Shown piece by piece: positions 51,637-61,098 of a stretch of 64,000 bases of DNA (position 1 is its first letter; each line of letters opens with the position of its first letter). Under the pieces are notes generated by a model. That model searched no databases, had not been told where the DNA came from, and saw nothing but the letters and a program-made list of their open reading frames with translations. The stretch covers positions 124,001 through 188,000 of the forward strand of contig NZ_WIXK01000005.1 in the NCBI RefSeq assembly GCF_009617595.1. Direction: 5' to 3'. This stretch comes from Tritonibacter aquimaris (lineage in GTDB: Bacteria; Pseudomonadota; Alphaproteobacteria; Rhodobacterales; Rhodobacteraceae). Position numbers and translations under genes: made by a program.

Positions 51637-52349
51637 GGTCTGCGCCCCTGTCCGTGGATCAGTACAATTGAGAAATAGGGCACATCTCCGGTCAGCTCAG
51701 ACAGCTTATGCACCTGTTGCTGCGCCATGGTGCCATGCTGAACAATCCACGCGTCCTCAATGCGGCCTGCGCGCTCTAGGGCGCGGCGCAGTTTTGGCAG
51801 GTTGCGCCCGATTTTCATCACCACCAAAGCATCGGTGTTCTGAGCGCGGGTCGCCAGTTCATCCTCATCCAAAGTGGCCATCAAAACGGTCAGCACGTCA
51901 TCACCCCAGGTGATCGGCTGGCCCGAGGCAGTCCAGCACCCGGACATGCCGGTGATGCCGGGGATGATCTCCATCTCTACCCGGTCGGTGAGGCGGGTAT
52001 ACAGATGCATGAAAGAGCCATAAAGGAAGGGGTCACCTTCACACAGCACCACAACATCGTCTGACTGTGTAAGTTCAGCCAGCGTATCTGCCCATTGGTC
52101 ATAGAAGGTGGACAGAAGCCGGTTATATTCCGGATCGCTGAAATGGATCTCGGTCGTGACCGGGTACTCCATTGCGTGTTCAACCACAGCCGCAGGCAGC
52201 AGCCCGTCAACAAGGTTGCGTGCTTGCCCCTTGCGCCCGGCTTTGCGGAAATAGGCCACATTCCGCGCGCCTTCAATCGCACGCAGAGACCGTACACTCA
52301 TCAAATCGGGATCCCCGGGACCAAGCCCGGCGCAGATCACTTTACCCAT
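51633..52349 (-). CDS. cobI: CobI, precorrin-2 C20-methyltransferase
   Basis: The 238-residue SAM methyltransferase gives precorrin-3A. It starts MGKVICAGLGPGDPDLMSVR, and VVLCEGDPFLYGSFMHLYTR, IIPGITGMSGCWTASGQPIT and VVMKIGRNLPKLRRALERAG mark the family. It lies 14 bases downstream of cobH. Confidence 0.95.
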   Translation of the reverse strand: MGKVICAGLGPGDPDLMSVRSLRAIEGARNVAYFRKAGRKGQARNLVDGLLPAAVVEHAMEYPVTTEIHFSDPEYNRLLSTFYDQWADTLAELTQSDDVVVLCEGDPFLYGSFMHLYTRLTDRVEMEIIPGITGMSGCWTASGQPITWGDDVLTVLMATLDEDELATRAQNTDALVVMKIGRNLPKLRRALERAGRIEDAWIVQHGTMAQQQVHKLSELTGDVPYFSIVLIHGQGRRP

Positions 52350-52363
52350 GGTTCAGCTTCCAG

Positions 52364-52993
52364 TCATTCTTTCCAGCTGGCCAGCGCATTCACCGCAGCA
52401 ACGGTGATGGCTGATCCGCCTAGGCGCCCTTTTACGATCATCGAAGGCACTGGCAAGTCCTCCATTAGGGCATCTTTGGATTCCATCGCGCCAACAAAGC
52501 CCACCGGGCAGCCAATAATCGCCGCCGGGCGTGGGCAGTTGGGATCTTTGAGCATGTTCAAAAGATGAAACAGTGCAGTGGGCGCATTGCCGATGGCCAC
52601 CAGTGCGCCCTCGAGCTTTGGACGCCATAGTTCCAACGCGGCCGCGGATCTGGTGTTGCCCATTTCCTTGGCCATATCAGGCACGCGTGTGTCACGTAGG
52701 GTGCAGATCACCTCATTGTCTGCAGGCAGGCGTGGACGGGTGATGCCTTCGCTCACCATATATGCATCACATAGGATCGGCGCACCTTTGGCGAGGGCTG
52801 CGCGTGCAACCTCGGCCATGCCCTCAGAAAACCGGATGTGCTCTTCAAGCCCAACCATGCCAGCTGCATGGATCATGCGCACTGCGACGCTTTCTTCGTC
52901 TTTGTTGAAGCGGGCGAGATCTGCCTCAGCTCGGATTGTTGCAAAGCTTTCGGCGTAGATTTTTGCGCCATTGGTTTCGTAGGTGTGGAGCAT
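52364..52993 (-). CDS. cobH: CobH, precorrin-8X methylmutase
   Basis: The 209-residue enzyme moves the methyl group from C11 to C12 and gives hydrogenobyrinic acid. Landmarks are ADLARFNKDEESVAVRMIHA with the catalytic His in MIHAAGMV, GAPILCDAYMVSEGITR, GNAPTALFHLLNMLKD and IIGCPVGFVGAMESKDAL. It lies 12 bases after cobG. Confidence 0.95.
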   Translation of the reverse strand: MLHTYETNGAKIYAESFATIRAEADLARFNKDEESVAVRMIHAAGMVGLEEHIRFSEGMAEVARAALAKGAPILCDAYMVSEGITRPRLPADNEVICTLRDTRVPDMAKEMGNTRSAAALELWRPKLEGALVAIGNAPTALFHLLNMLKDPNCPRPAAIIGCPVGFVGAMESKDALMEDLPVPSMIVKGRLGGSAITVAAVNALASWKE

Positions 52994-53005
52994 GGCTGCC
53001 CTTTC

Positions 53006-54166
53006 TCAGGGTGCGGAATTCAAGGTCTTGGCAAGCGCATCTGCGCTGAGACCGGGTGTCAGGGGCTGATCATTGGCTGAGCCATTGGTGATCAGATCGA
53101 ATGTGTCAGCGCTGCGAGCGACCAAGGTGATATCTGCAGCTTTTGGATGGGCGCAGCCTTTGGCGCAACCAGATACATGTAATGTGAGCCCGGCGGGAAC
53201 ATGTGTCGCAAGCTGTCCTGCCAAAGCGCGGGTTTGCGCATGCGCCTGCAGGCAACCGGGCGCGCCGGTGCAGGCGATCACATGCAGGCGTGGATCCCCT
53301 GCGTCAAGGATCAGGCCGGGCAGCGCGGGTATCTCTGTAGTGCTTTCCAGCAGAAACATGCGCCACGGGGTGAGGCGGATTGCGCCAAACTCTGCCAGAT
53401 CTGTAAGGGTGCGTGCGGGGATCTGGCCGAACTCCAGTGCAACCAACTGTCCGTTTTCGGCTGGACCGGGCAGGGGGGCAATGGAGTTTTGAACCCGGTT
53501 GGCGACAAAGGTTTCGGGCTGCGTGCGGCGCGCAATGAGCTGGTGCATCCGGCCACGACCGTTGGGCGCGCCGCCTTGCTCCAGAAACCAGCGCGCCAGT
53601 TCAACGGCCGCGTCGGCTGCGTTTTCTTCGGTGATGGGCTGGCCGTTTTCTGCGCCATCGGCAACCAGAATGAGACCCTGCGCGCCGCGCTCGATACGGA
53701 TATCTGCGGCGCTTTGTTGTAAAACAGGTGTCCCACCCGCGTCGATTGCAAATCCAAATTTTCCGGGCAAGACAAGATCTTCGGCCTTGGCAAGCGCGTT
53801 TCTCAGACGATGGGCGATACGATGCGAGGCATCATCTTTCTGCCAGAACGGCGTCATGATAATATTGCGTCGCGCTTCGCTTGCGGTGGTTTCATCGACA
53901 AGGTCCAGATCGCGTAGGCCGTCAATGAGCGCTGCGTGATTGCTGGCGTCGATGCCGCGCATTTGCAGATTTGCCCGCGCAGAAAGATCCAGCAGACCAT
54001 TGCCAAACCGATCTGACAGGCTGGCAACACCGCGCATCTGATCTTGTGAAAGGCGCCCAAACGGGGCACGGATACGCACCACAAGCCCATCACCCGACGC
54101 CATCGGGCGCAAGGCCCCCGGGCACCAGCCATAGACTTTGGGGGTATCTGTACCCGGCGAACTCAT
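53006..54166 (-). CDS. cobG: CobG, precorrin-3B synthase
   Basis: A 386-residue Fe-S monooxygenase that uses oxygen to make precorrin-3B, the hallmark of the aerobic route. It has the sulfite-reductase fold (YGWCPGALRPMASGDGLVVR; ANLQMRGIDASNHAALIDGL). The cluster cysteines are in CTGAPGCLQAHAQT and SGCAKGCAHPKAADI. Its start overlaps the cobN stop (54163-54166). Confidence 0.93.
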   Translation of the reverse strand: MSSPGTDTPKVYGWCPGALRPMASGDGLVVRIRAPFGRLSQDQMRGVASLSDRFGNGLLDLSARANLQMRGIDASNHAALIDGLRDLDLVDETTASEARRNIIMTPFWQKDDASHRIAHRLRNALAKAEDLVLPGKFGFAIDAGGTPVLQQSAADIRIERGAQGLILVADGAENGQPITEENAADAAVELARWFLEQGGAPNGRGRMHQLIARRTQPETFVANRVQNSIAPLPGPAENGQLVALEFGQIPARTLTDLAEFGAIRLTPWRMFLLESTTEIPALPGLILDAGDPRLHVIACTGAPGCLQAHAQTRALAGQLATHVPAGLTLHVSGCAKGCAHPKAADITLVARSADTFDLITNGSANDQPLTPGLSADALAKTLNSAP

Positions 54167-57100
54167 TCAGCGGCCTCCAATTGCGACATGATAGAGTTTC
54201 GTCGTGTCTGCCACAATCCCGCATCATGGAGCGCGCGGAAGCGATCTCGCATAGCCTGAAGCGCTGCTGGATTGGCCTGTTCCATGAATTTGACCAGATC
54301 GTCGCGCCCCAATGTGGCATCAAAATAAAGGTCAAACAGATGCGCAGGCACCGCCTGAGCCAAATGCGCAAATGCCGCCATATGATCCAGTGTTGCTGCA
54401 ATTTCGGCCGCGCCCCGGAAATCATGCGCCATCATCGACGTGATCCAGTCGGGATTTGCCGCGCGGGCACGGGTAACGCGGGCAATCTCTTCGCTGAGTG
54501 CACGGGCCTGTGGCTTGTCAAACTTGGTGGCGTCCATGTGATAAAGCGCCGGTGCGTTTTGTCCGAGTCGCGCCATGGCAGCGGCAAAACCAGCCTCGTG
54601 GGCGGCATAGTCTGAGGCCACCAGAACATCGGTTTCCGGCAGATCCTGCAAATGCACAAAGCTGTCGGCGGATTTCAAGCGCAGCTCAAGCGCGTCGCGG
54701 GCGTCGTGAATGTCGCCTTTGGCATCAATCGCATGTGAAGAGGCGGCAAGCCAAGCTTCACCCGCCGCGGCGCGTGCAGCTGGTGAATAGTCATCCAGAT
54801 GCGCTCCCATGGAGAGGCCATATTGGCCAGGGCGGGGGCCGAAAACACGTGGTGTTTGGGTGAGGTAGGGATTGTCAGTGTTGCTTTCTTCACGGTTTGC
54901 TAACGCGGCCGCGGCGGTTTCAAACATCTGCGCCAACCCTGGAAAAACATCGCGAAACAGGCCGGAAACCCGCAAGGTCACATCAATGCGGGGGCGTCCC
55001 AGCAACGCAAGCGGGATCACTTCAAAGCCTGAAACCCGCTCAGATCCATCGTCCCATTTGGGCGCAAGCCCTGCCAGATGCAGCGCCATAGCAAATTCTT
55101 CGCCGGCGGTGCGCATAGTGGCCGAGCCCCAGAGATCAATCACCAGACCCTTGGGCCAGTCGCCATGATCTTGCAGGTGGCGGCGCAGCAGCTCTTCCGC
55201 CAATTTGACCCCTTGCGCCTGCGCCGCGCGCGACGGCACCGCGCGTGGATCGGTGGTAAAGAGGTTGCGCCCCGTGGGCAAAACATCAGCCCGCCCACGA
55301 TAGGGCGATCCCGATGGGCCGGGTGCAACCAGCGCGCCGTTCAAGGCTTTGATCAGCCCCGCGCGTTCATTGTCGCCGCATTCACCCCTGCCAAATATGT
55401 GGAGACCCTCGCCATATTGGCTTTCTTTGATATCACAGACAAAACTGTCGATCCGGGTGATTGCCTCTGCGGCTGAACTGTCGGTGGTCAGTCCCAGATC
55501 TGCCTCAACACCGGTGCCTTGTGCCTCGGCGCGGATATCATCGATCAATCGATCCCGGCGCGCAGGGTCCAGCCCATCTGCGGTGGAGTATTCATCCAAC
55601 AGGCTTTCCAACCGTCCCATACCTTCGGGCAGCTTGGTCTGTGCAAGCGGCGGCGGCAGGTGACCGATGGTGACACCGGCAATGCGGCGTTTGGCCTGTG
55701 CGGCTTCGCCTGGGTCATTGACAATAAAGGGATAGATCACGGGCAGCTTGCCAATCAGCGCCTCGGGCCAGCATTCATCTGATAGGGCAACCGCTTTGCC
55801 GGGCAACCATTCCAATGTGCCGTGGGCACCGATGTGTACCACCGCATCGACCTCAGACTGCAGCCAGAGATAAAACGCCACATAGGCGTGACGCGGGGTG
55901 CGGTCGAGATCGTGGTAATCATCGACGCGGCTTTTGACTTCGCCGCGTTCGGGCTGCAGCGCCAGTATTGCATTGCCAGCCTTCAGCGCGCGAAAGCGAA
56001 AAGAGGTGCCATCACAATCCGGGTCTTCGCCCGGTTCGCCCCATGCAGCCGCAAGATCATCGCGCAGGCTTTGCGGTAGCTTCTCAAGAGCAGAGATATA
56101 CTGCGCAAGGGGCAGCTCGATGGTGTCTTCCATCAAGCGCAGACCCGCGTGTTCAAGACCGTCTACCGCATAGCCTTGTGCTGCAAGTGTTTCGAGAATG
56201 GTGTCACAGGACGCGAGGGCATCCAAACCGACCGCATGGGCCAGATTGTGATCGCGCCCCGGATAGGTCGAAACCACCAGCGCCAGATGTTTGTCGTGAT
56301 TGGGTTTTCCTGCCAATGCGAGCTGGCCGGTGATGCGGTCGACCACGGCGCGAATACGATCCGGGTGCGCACGGTGGGCAAAGCGCGAATATTGCAGGTC
56401 AGGATCCTGTTTGCCCGGTGCTTTGAAACTGATGACGCCAGCAAAGATACGTCCATCAACTTCGGGCAGCACCACATGCATGGCCAGATCCGCCGGAGAC
56501 AGGCCGCGATCTGCACCCGCCCAATCCTTGCGCCGAGCGGTCGAAAGCGCGACCTGAAACACCGGACATCCCGTGGTTGAGAGCGGTGATGCGCTGCCAT
56601 CGCGCCCCTGCGCGGAAAATGCAGTTGCATTGACAATGGCCACTGGCGCAAGCGCTGGCAGTGTCTGGTGCAGCCATGTGGTTGCCGCAGGTGTTTTAAG
56701 GCTTGGCGCAAAGGCGCCAAAGGCCGCATAACCACGGGCGCGGAACTCTGCGATCAATGCTTCCACTGGTGCGGTATCGGCAGATGTTAGATAGGAGCGG
56801 TAGAATGTAACCAGAACCAATGGTTTGCCCGCGGGGTCAGGACAGTCCACCACGCCAAGATCGGGATCGTAAAATCCCTGCTCCGGCATGGATTTGGCAC
56901 CTCTCACTGGGCCTGCATACAGACCAGCAGCCAATGAAAACTGTGCCAGCGCCGCCTGTGCCGCCACCGCGCCACCAGCATCACAAAGATGCTGCAGGCG
57001 TCGTAGGGTCGAAACGGGCAGAGTGGAAAGCTCATCAAGGCGGGGATCTTCACGCCCATCTGCCGGCAGGATCGCCAGCGCAATACCCTTGCGCCGGGCC

Positions 57101-57420
57101 AGATCCTGCAAAGTGGCCAGCCCATAGGACCAGTAGCTTTCCCCACCAATGAGGCGCACCAGAATACCCTTTGCACCTTCAAGCGTCTGTTCCGCATAGA
57201 CATCAACCGAAAGCGGATGTTTCAGCGCCACCAGATTGGCCAGTCGTAAAGAGGGCAGGCTGCCCTCTTTTTGGTGTTCAGCACGCCGCCATCCGGCGGC
57301 AAAAGCGCCAAGATCGCTGTCTGAAAATGACAAAACAATCAGATCCGCAGGCGTTTGCCCCAGATCTTGTGGAGTGTCACTTTCTTCTAATCCGTGGCTT
57401 TCGCGGAAGACGACATGCAT
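54163..57420 (-). CDS. cobN: CobN, aerobic cobaltochelatase large subunit
   Basis: The 1085-residue H subunit of the ATP-dependent chelatase that inserts cobalt into hydrogenobyrinic acid diamide. Landmarks are EQTLEGAKGILVRLIGGESY, DAVVHIGAHGTLEWLPGKAV, YPFIVNDPGEAAQAKRR, LWGSATMRTAGEEFAMALHL and RPRIDVTLRVSGLFRDVFPG. Length is a little below the usual 1100 to 1280. It needs CobS and CobT, which are not in this window. It lies 6 bases downstream of cobW. Confidence 0.95.
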   Translation of the reverse strand: MHVVFRESHGLEESDTPQDLGQTPADLIVLSFSDSDLGAFAAGWRRAEHQKEGSLPSLRLANLVALKHPLSVDVYAEQTLEGAKGILVRLIGGESYWSYGLATLQDLARRKGIALAILPADGREDPRLDELSTLPVSTLRRLQHLCDAGGAVAAQAALAQFSLAAGLYAGPVRGAKSMPEQGFYDPDLGVVDCPDPAGKPLVLVTFYRSYLTSADTAPVEALIAEFRARGYAAFGAFAPSLKTPAATTWLHQTLPALAPVAIVNATAFSAQGRDGSASPLSTTGCPVFQVALSTARRKDWAGADRGLSPADLAMHVVLPEVDGRIFAGVISFKAPGKQDPDLQYSRFAHRAHPDRIRAVVDRITGQLALAGKPNHDKHLALVVSTYPGRDHNLAHAVGLDALASCDTILETLAAQGYAVDGLEHAGLRLMEDTIELPLAQYISALEKLPQSLRDDLAAAWGEPGEDPDCDGTSFRFRALKAGNAILALQPERGEVKSRVDDYHDLDRTPRHAYVAFYLWLQSEVDAVVHIGAHGTLEWLPGKAVALSDECWPEALIGKLPVIYPFIVNDPGEAAQAKRRIAGVTIGHLPPPLAQTKLPEGMGRLESLLDEYSTADGLDPARRDRLIDDIRAEAQGTGVEADLGLTTDSSAAEAITRIDSFVCDIKESQYGEGLHIFGRGECGDNERAGLIKALNGALVAPGPSGSPYRGRADVLPTGRNLFTTDPRAVPSRAAQAQGVKLAEELLRRHLQDHGDWPKGLVIDLWGSATMRTAGEEFAMALHLAGLAPKWDDGSERVSGFEVIPLALLGRPRIDVTLRVSGLFRDVFPGLAQMFETAAAALANREESNTDNPYLTQTPRVFGPRPGQYGLSMGAHLDDYSPAARAAAGEAWLAASSHAIDAKGDIHDARDALELRLKSADSFVHLQDLPETDVLVASDYAAHEAGFAAAMARLGQNAPALYHMDATKFDKPQARALSEEIARVTRARAANPDWITSMMAHDFRGAAEIAATLDHMAAFAHLAQAVPAHLFDLYFDATLGRDDLVKFMEQANPAALQAMRDRFRALHDAGLWQTRRNSIMSQLEAAE

Positions 57421-57426
57421 TGTGGT

Positions 57427-58518
57427 TTACGCCCCTAGATCAGCGTGAATGCCAGCAATGTCGATATTGTCATGCTCTGCAATCACCACCAATTGGGTTT
57501 TGCGGTCTTGTGCGCCCCAGGGTTGATCATATTGCGCACGCAGACGCTCGCCCACAGCTTGAACCAGCATCCGCATCGGTTTTCCTTCAACAGCAACATA
57601 GCCTTTGACGCGCAGGATTTTGCGCTCCCGAGCCATCTTCACAATACGATCTTGCAGGTCTTCCGGATCTGATACTTCGCCCATTTCGACCACAATGCTC
57701 TCAAAATCGTCATGGCTGTGATCATGATGGTGATCATGGTCATGGTCATGGTCATGGTCATGGTCATGGTCGTGATGATGATGGTGGTGCTCATGTTGCG
57801 ACGGGCGTGCTTCAAGATCATCTTCGGCAGCGGCTTCAATGCCAAGCACCACGCGCGGATCAATAACGCCTTCGGTCATTGCAAGAATGGGCAATTCACG
57901 CGGGGCTTCGTTTTCAATCACCTTGCGCGCAGCGGCGACGCCATCTTCGCCCGCCAGATCCGCTTTTGACAGCAAGATGATATCGGCGCAGGAGATCTGA
58001 TCCTTGAAAAGCTCAGACAGCGGCGTTTCGTGATCAATGCCTTCATCGGCTTCACGCTGGGCTTGAACCGCGTCCAGATCGGTTGCGAACTGGCCTTTTG
58101 CAACGGCTTCAGCATCCGCCAGCGCAATCACACCATCAACGGTTATACGCGAACGGATCGCGGGCCAGTCAAAGGCTTTGAGCAGCGGTTTCGGCAGCGC
58201 CAGGCCCGAGGTTTCAATAACGATATGTTCTGGTGCATCGGGCAACGCCATCAGGCTTTCGATGGTGGGAATGAAATCATCCGCAACCGTGCAGCAGATA
58301 CAGCCGTTGGCAAGTTCCATGATGTTTTCGGCCGGGCAGTTTTCATCCGCGCAGGATTTCAGGATGTCGCCATCCACGCCTGCAGTGCCAAACTCGTTCA
58401 CCACAACCGCCAGACGCTTGCCTTGCGGGTTTTGCATCAGATGGCGGATCAAGGTGGTTTTGCCTGCGCCAAGAAAGCCGGTGACAACGGTAACGGGAAT
58501 TTTGTTCAAGGTGGTCAT
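57427..58518 (-). CDS. cobW: CobW, GTPase for cobalt delivery
   Basis: The 363-residue metal-chaperone GTPase has the P-loop VVTGFLGAGKTTLIRHLM, the metal site CICC (NGCICCTVADD), and the guanine motif SKAD (LLSKADLAGEDG). A His/Asp-rich loop at about 245-275 reads HHHHHHDHDHD and continues, and would bind cobalt ions. It probably feeds cobalt to the chelatase. It lies three bases after the DUF1636 gene and six before cobN. Confidence 0.94.
   Translation of the reverse strand: MTTLNKIPVTVVTGFLGAGKTTLIRHLMQNPQGKRLAVVVNEFGTAGVDGDILKSCADENCPAENIMELANGCICCTVADDFIPTIESLMALPDAPEHIVIETSGLALPKPLLKAFDWPAIRSRITVDGVIALADAEAVAKGQFATDLDAVQAQREADEGIDHETPLSELFKDQISCADIILLSKADLAGEDGVAAARKVIENEAPRELPILAMTEGVIDPRVVLGIEAAAEDDLEARPSQHEHHHHHHDHDHDHDHDHDHDHHHDHSHDDFESIVVEMGEVSDPEDLQDRIVKMARERKILRVKGYVAVEGKPMRMLVQAVGERLRAQYDQPWGAQDRKTQLVVIAEHDNIDIAGIHADLGA
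57734..57769. repeat. Six perfect TCATGG hexamers inside cobW
   Basis: TCATGG is repeated six times without error; on the coding strand this gives (His-Asp)n in the metal-binding loop. Because the unit is six bases, copy changes would keep the frame and only change loop length. Confidence 0.9.
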
Positions 58519-58521
58519 GAA

Positions 58522-58911
58522 TCAGGCCTCAGGACGTTTGATCGGGGGAATACGGGCAATGGTCTGTTTGCGAAAGCTCTGAGGGCGTTGACGCCAGGGC
58601 ACCAGGCCATCGGTGGTTTCTGTATAGGCTTTGAGACCATCAAGAATCTCTTCGAGATGAGTGTTGGGGTCCATATCGCCATAAATATATGTCCAGCGCT
58701 CAGAACCGCCGCTTAGCACCATGGCGCAACCACGGCCGCAGGCAGACAGGCATTCAACCCCCTGTATCGCAACACCTGCGGGAAGGTCTGCGCCATTGAG
58801 CTTGTCCAAAAGGCGGGCACCGGGGCGCGGGGCCTCGGGGTCAACACCTTCACGGCGACACGTTGTACAGACGGTCAGCGTGACCTCAGAAAGTTTCACA
58901 TTTTCAACCAT
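58522..58911 (-). CDS. DUF1636 cysteine-rich metal-binding protein
   Basis: A 129-residue soluble protein. Cysteines are in LTVCTTCRREGVDPE and GVECLSACGRGCAMVLSG, a thioredoxin-like or ferredoxin-like pattern that could hold an iron-sulfur cluster or metal. The tail SFRKQTIARIPPIKRPE is basic. Such proteins go with cobW in alphaproteobacterial cob operons. It is the first gene of the operon, and the cobalamin riboswitch precedes it by about 117 bases. Confidence 0.85.
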   Translation of the reverse strand: MVENVKLSEVTLTVCTTCRREGVDPEAPRPGARLLDKLNGADLPAGVAIQGVECLSACGRGCAMVLSGGSERWTYIYGDMDPNTHLEEILDGLKAYTETTDGLVPWRQRPQSFRKQTIARIPPIKRPEA

Positions 58912-59027
58912 CTACACTTCATTCCCTACAGTTCTATTTCGGTGTTCGGATAAACAGGGGGAGCCAGCGGGACAGCGTGAACAGCTGTCCGGAACCGGTT
59001 GCAGATCACCCCGTCTGCCCGTTGTAT

Positions 59028-59205
59028 GCTGCTGGCAGGTCTCCCGGCTTCCAGATGTTGCCTAGTGGCATTGACTTCCAACCTTCCCGGGCTCGGCCCA
59101 GTGGTGTACGGAAATCTCATCCGGTCACGGTCGCGGGGGCGGCTGCTTTGGGGCTCAAAGCCCATCACATTCCCTCTTCACCCGGAAGATCCCGGGAACC
59201 AACAT
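59028..59205 (-). promoter_or_regulatory. Cobalamin riboswitch
   Basis: On the minus strand the leader shows the order seen in cobalamin riboswitches: GGGAATGTGATGG, then GCAGCCGCCCCCGCGACCGT, then CCACTGGGCC, GGGAAGG, a GTCAATGCCACTAGG segment and GAAGCCGGGAGACCTGCC near the 3' end. A GGACAG / CTGTCC inverted repeat lies beyond it at about 58970-58990, before the DUF1636 start. It would turn down the cob operon when cobalamin is plentiful. Boundaries are approximate. Confidence 0.9.
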
Positions 59206-59267
59206 AAATCCCTTGCGCTATTGGGGGCTTCCTTGTCAAGACATGGCTCAATGCAGGAGGGTATAGC

Positions 59268-59903
59268 ATGAGTGACAAGCCTGGAAACGAGATATCTGAA
59301 GAAGAGGCGGCCCGCCACGCGTCCAAAATGGCCAAAAAGAAGGTCGCGCGTGACAAGATGATGAAGACAAAAGATGGCGAAAAAGGCCTGATTATTGTTC
59401 ACACCGGGCCTGGAAAAGGGAAATCCAGCTCCGGTTTTGGCATGATCATGCGTTGCATCGCCCATAAGATGCCCTGCGCGGTGGTGCAGTTCATCAAAGG
59501 CGCCTGGGCGACTGGCGAACGCACGCTGATCGAAGAAAACTTCAGCGACCTTTGCCATTTTTATGCGATGGGCGAGGGCTTTACTTGGGAAACCCAGGAC
59601 AAAGCACGCGATATCGCCGCTGCGCGAAAAGGCTGGGAAAAGGCCAAGGAAATGATCTTGGATGAACGCAACACCATGGTGCTGCTCGATGAGATCAATA
59701 TTGCGCTGCGCTATGAATATCTCGACCTCAATGAGGTGCTGGAATTCTTGGTCGAACATAAACCAGCAATGACACATGTGGTTCTGACAGGGCGGAATGC
59801 AAAGGAAGAACTGATTGAAATTGCCGATCTGGTTACCGAGATGGGGCAGATCAAACATCCTTTCCGTGCGGGTATCAAGGCGCAAAAAGGTGTTGAATTT
59901 TAA
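59268..59903 (+). CDS. cobO: CobO, corrinoid adenosyltransferase
   Basis: The 211-residue ATP:corrinoid adenosyltransferase of the BtuR/CobA type. The P-loop is VHTGPGKGKSSSGFGMIMR; AVVQFIKGAWATGERTLIEE, EGFTWETQD, DEINIALRYEYLD and VLTGRNAKEELIEIADLVTE mark the family. A charged N-terminus (about 35 residues) precedes. GGAGGG lies before the ATG at 59268. It is divergent from the cob operon, with the riboswitch between; a long opposite-strand reading frame is a shadow. Confidence 0.95.
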   Translation: MSDKPGNEISEEEAARHASKMAKKKVARDKMMKTKDGEKGLIIVHTGPGKGKSSSGFGMIMRCIAHKMPCAVVQFIKGAWATGERTLIEENFSDLCHFYAMGEGFTWETQDKARDIAAARKGWEKAKEMILDERNTMVLLDEINIALRYEYLDLNEVLEFLVEHKPAMTHVVLTGRNAKEELIEIADLVTEMGQIKHPFRAGIKAQKGVEF

Positions 59904-59910
59904 CCTGTTG

Positions 59911-60002
59911 GCAGGGCGAAGCCCTGCTGGCCTGACCAAAGGTCAGGCCAAGGGCCGCGCACAGCCGCCTGGCGATTATATCGCCAGGCGGCTGTGCGCG
60001 GC
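59911..60002. repeat. Three tandem perfect hairpins between convergent genes
   Basis: GCAGGGC-gaa-GCCCTGC is at 59911-59927 and GGCCTGACC-aaa-GGTCAGGCC at 59929-59949. A 23-base perfect inverted repeat with a 3-base loop lies at 59954-59976 / 59980-60002 (arms begin GCCGCGCACAGCCGCC). They fill the gap between the cobO stop and the DUF1513 stop. They may end both transcripts or stabilise messages; no T run is present. Confidence 0.85.
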
Positions 60003-60012
60003 TCCCCCCGTT

Positions 60013-61086
60013 TCAACTGGCGCGGATCAGATGATTGTCCCAGGCGGTATCTGCGGTTGTCTGTAGTTTTTGCCCTGTCATGCTCAGCGTGTAGAGTTTT
60101 CCCTCACCTGTTGTGGCAATCCAGCCGCGTGCAGTGGTCGAAAGCCCGCAGACATCATTGATTTCAAACTCACGGGTTAACTCACCGCTTTCGACGTTCA
60201 TGATTTGAAGCCGATTCCCGCGGGGGGATGAGACTGCCACAAACAGCCCATCCGGGGAAAACGCAATCGAGCCGCCATAGCCATTGAGATTGCGCACCCG
60301 TGGATCGCCATCCGCCAGCAAGCGTACCTGCGATCCGCGCCGGTGCAGCCCCACGATTGGGGCAAGCTCGCCCAGATCTCCCTGCCATTGCATGGCAAAT
60401 CCAACAGATCCATCCTGTGACACAGCCAGATGGCGAATGGAGTTCAGGTGCAAGTCTTTGGGCAATTCAACCTGTTCTAGAAGGTCACCTGCAAAACTCA
60501 GATAGCTGAGCCTTGGCAGCATTGTTGGGAGGTTCAGCTTGGCGCGGCCACTGTCGGGGTGGGTTTCAATACCGCCATTGGCCACCACCAGATAGCCATC
60601 TGGGTGGCGCAGCATATCATGCGGGCCAATGCCTCCAGAGGCAAAGCTGCCAAGGCGCTGATAGGTGATCCCATCCCAGACCCCGATTACGCCCCTCGCG
60701 TTTTCATAATCATTTTCGGTGGTGAAAAGCTTGCTTCCATCGGCTGAAAAACAGCCGTGGCCGTAAAAATGATGCCCATCCGGTGGTGTTAATCGCAGTA
60801 GATGCGCACCTGTCCGACAATCCAGCACATCGGCAAATCGCCCTGGGCGGCGGGCAAAGGCAATGACTTCGGGACGGTGCGGATGGGAGGTGGCCGCATG
60901 GCCACGACCGGGCAGAGAATGGCGAAACAGCACAGCTCCGCGCTGGTTTAACCCTGCAAGAATATATTGCCCATCAGGCTCAAGACCTGCGGTGACAAAA
61001 TCGGGAAAGCCCACATCGGCCCAGCTGGCATGGGGGGCGGCAGCACTGGCAAGCAGCCCGGCCAGAAACCCACGACGAGATGTCAT
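60013..61086 (-). CDS. DUF1513 protein, Tat-exported propeller
   Basis: A 357-residue protein with a Tat-type signal (TSRRGFLAGLLASAAAPHAS). It has propeller-like strands (QYILAGLNQRGAVLFRHSL; SIAFSPDGLFVAVSSPRGN) and metal-friendly His residues in HHFYGHGCFSADGS. The family lies with imelysin and di-heme proteins in iron-regulated operons. GGAG lies 8 bases before the ATG at 61086. It is the last gene of that operon. Confidence 0.85.
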   Translation of the reverse strand: MTSRRGFLAGLLASAAAPHASWADVGFPDFVTAGLEPDGQYILAGLNQRGAVLFRHSLPGRGHAATSHPHRPEVIAFARRPGRFADVLDCRTGAHLLRLTPPDGHHFYGHGCFSADGSKLFTTENDYENARGVIGVWDGITYQRLGSFASGGIGPHDMLRHPDGYLVVANGGIETHPDSGRAKLNLPTMLPRLSYLSFAGDLLEQVELPKDLHLNSIRHLAVSQDGSVGFAMQWQGDLGELAPIVGLHRRGSQVRLLADGDPRVRNLNGYGGSIAFSPDGLFVAVSSPRGNRLQIMNVESGELTREFEINDVCGLSTTARGWIATTGEGKLYTLSMTGQKLQTTADTAWDNHLIRAS

Positions 61087-61098
61087 CACAAGATCTCC

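Noticed and set aside
59178-59939. Reading frame of 253 codons on the minus strand opposite cobO
   Set aside because: cobO has all family motifs and a ribosome site; the opposite frame has no recognisable feature and also overlaps the riboswitch region.
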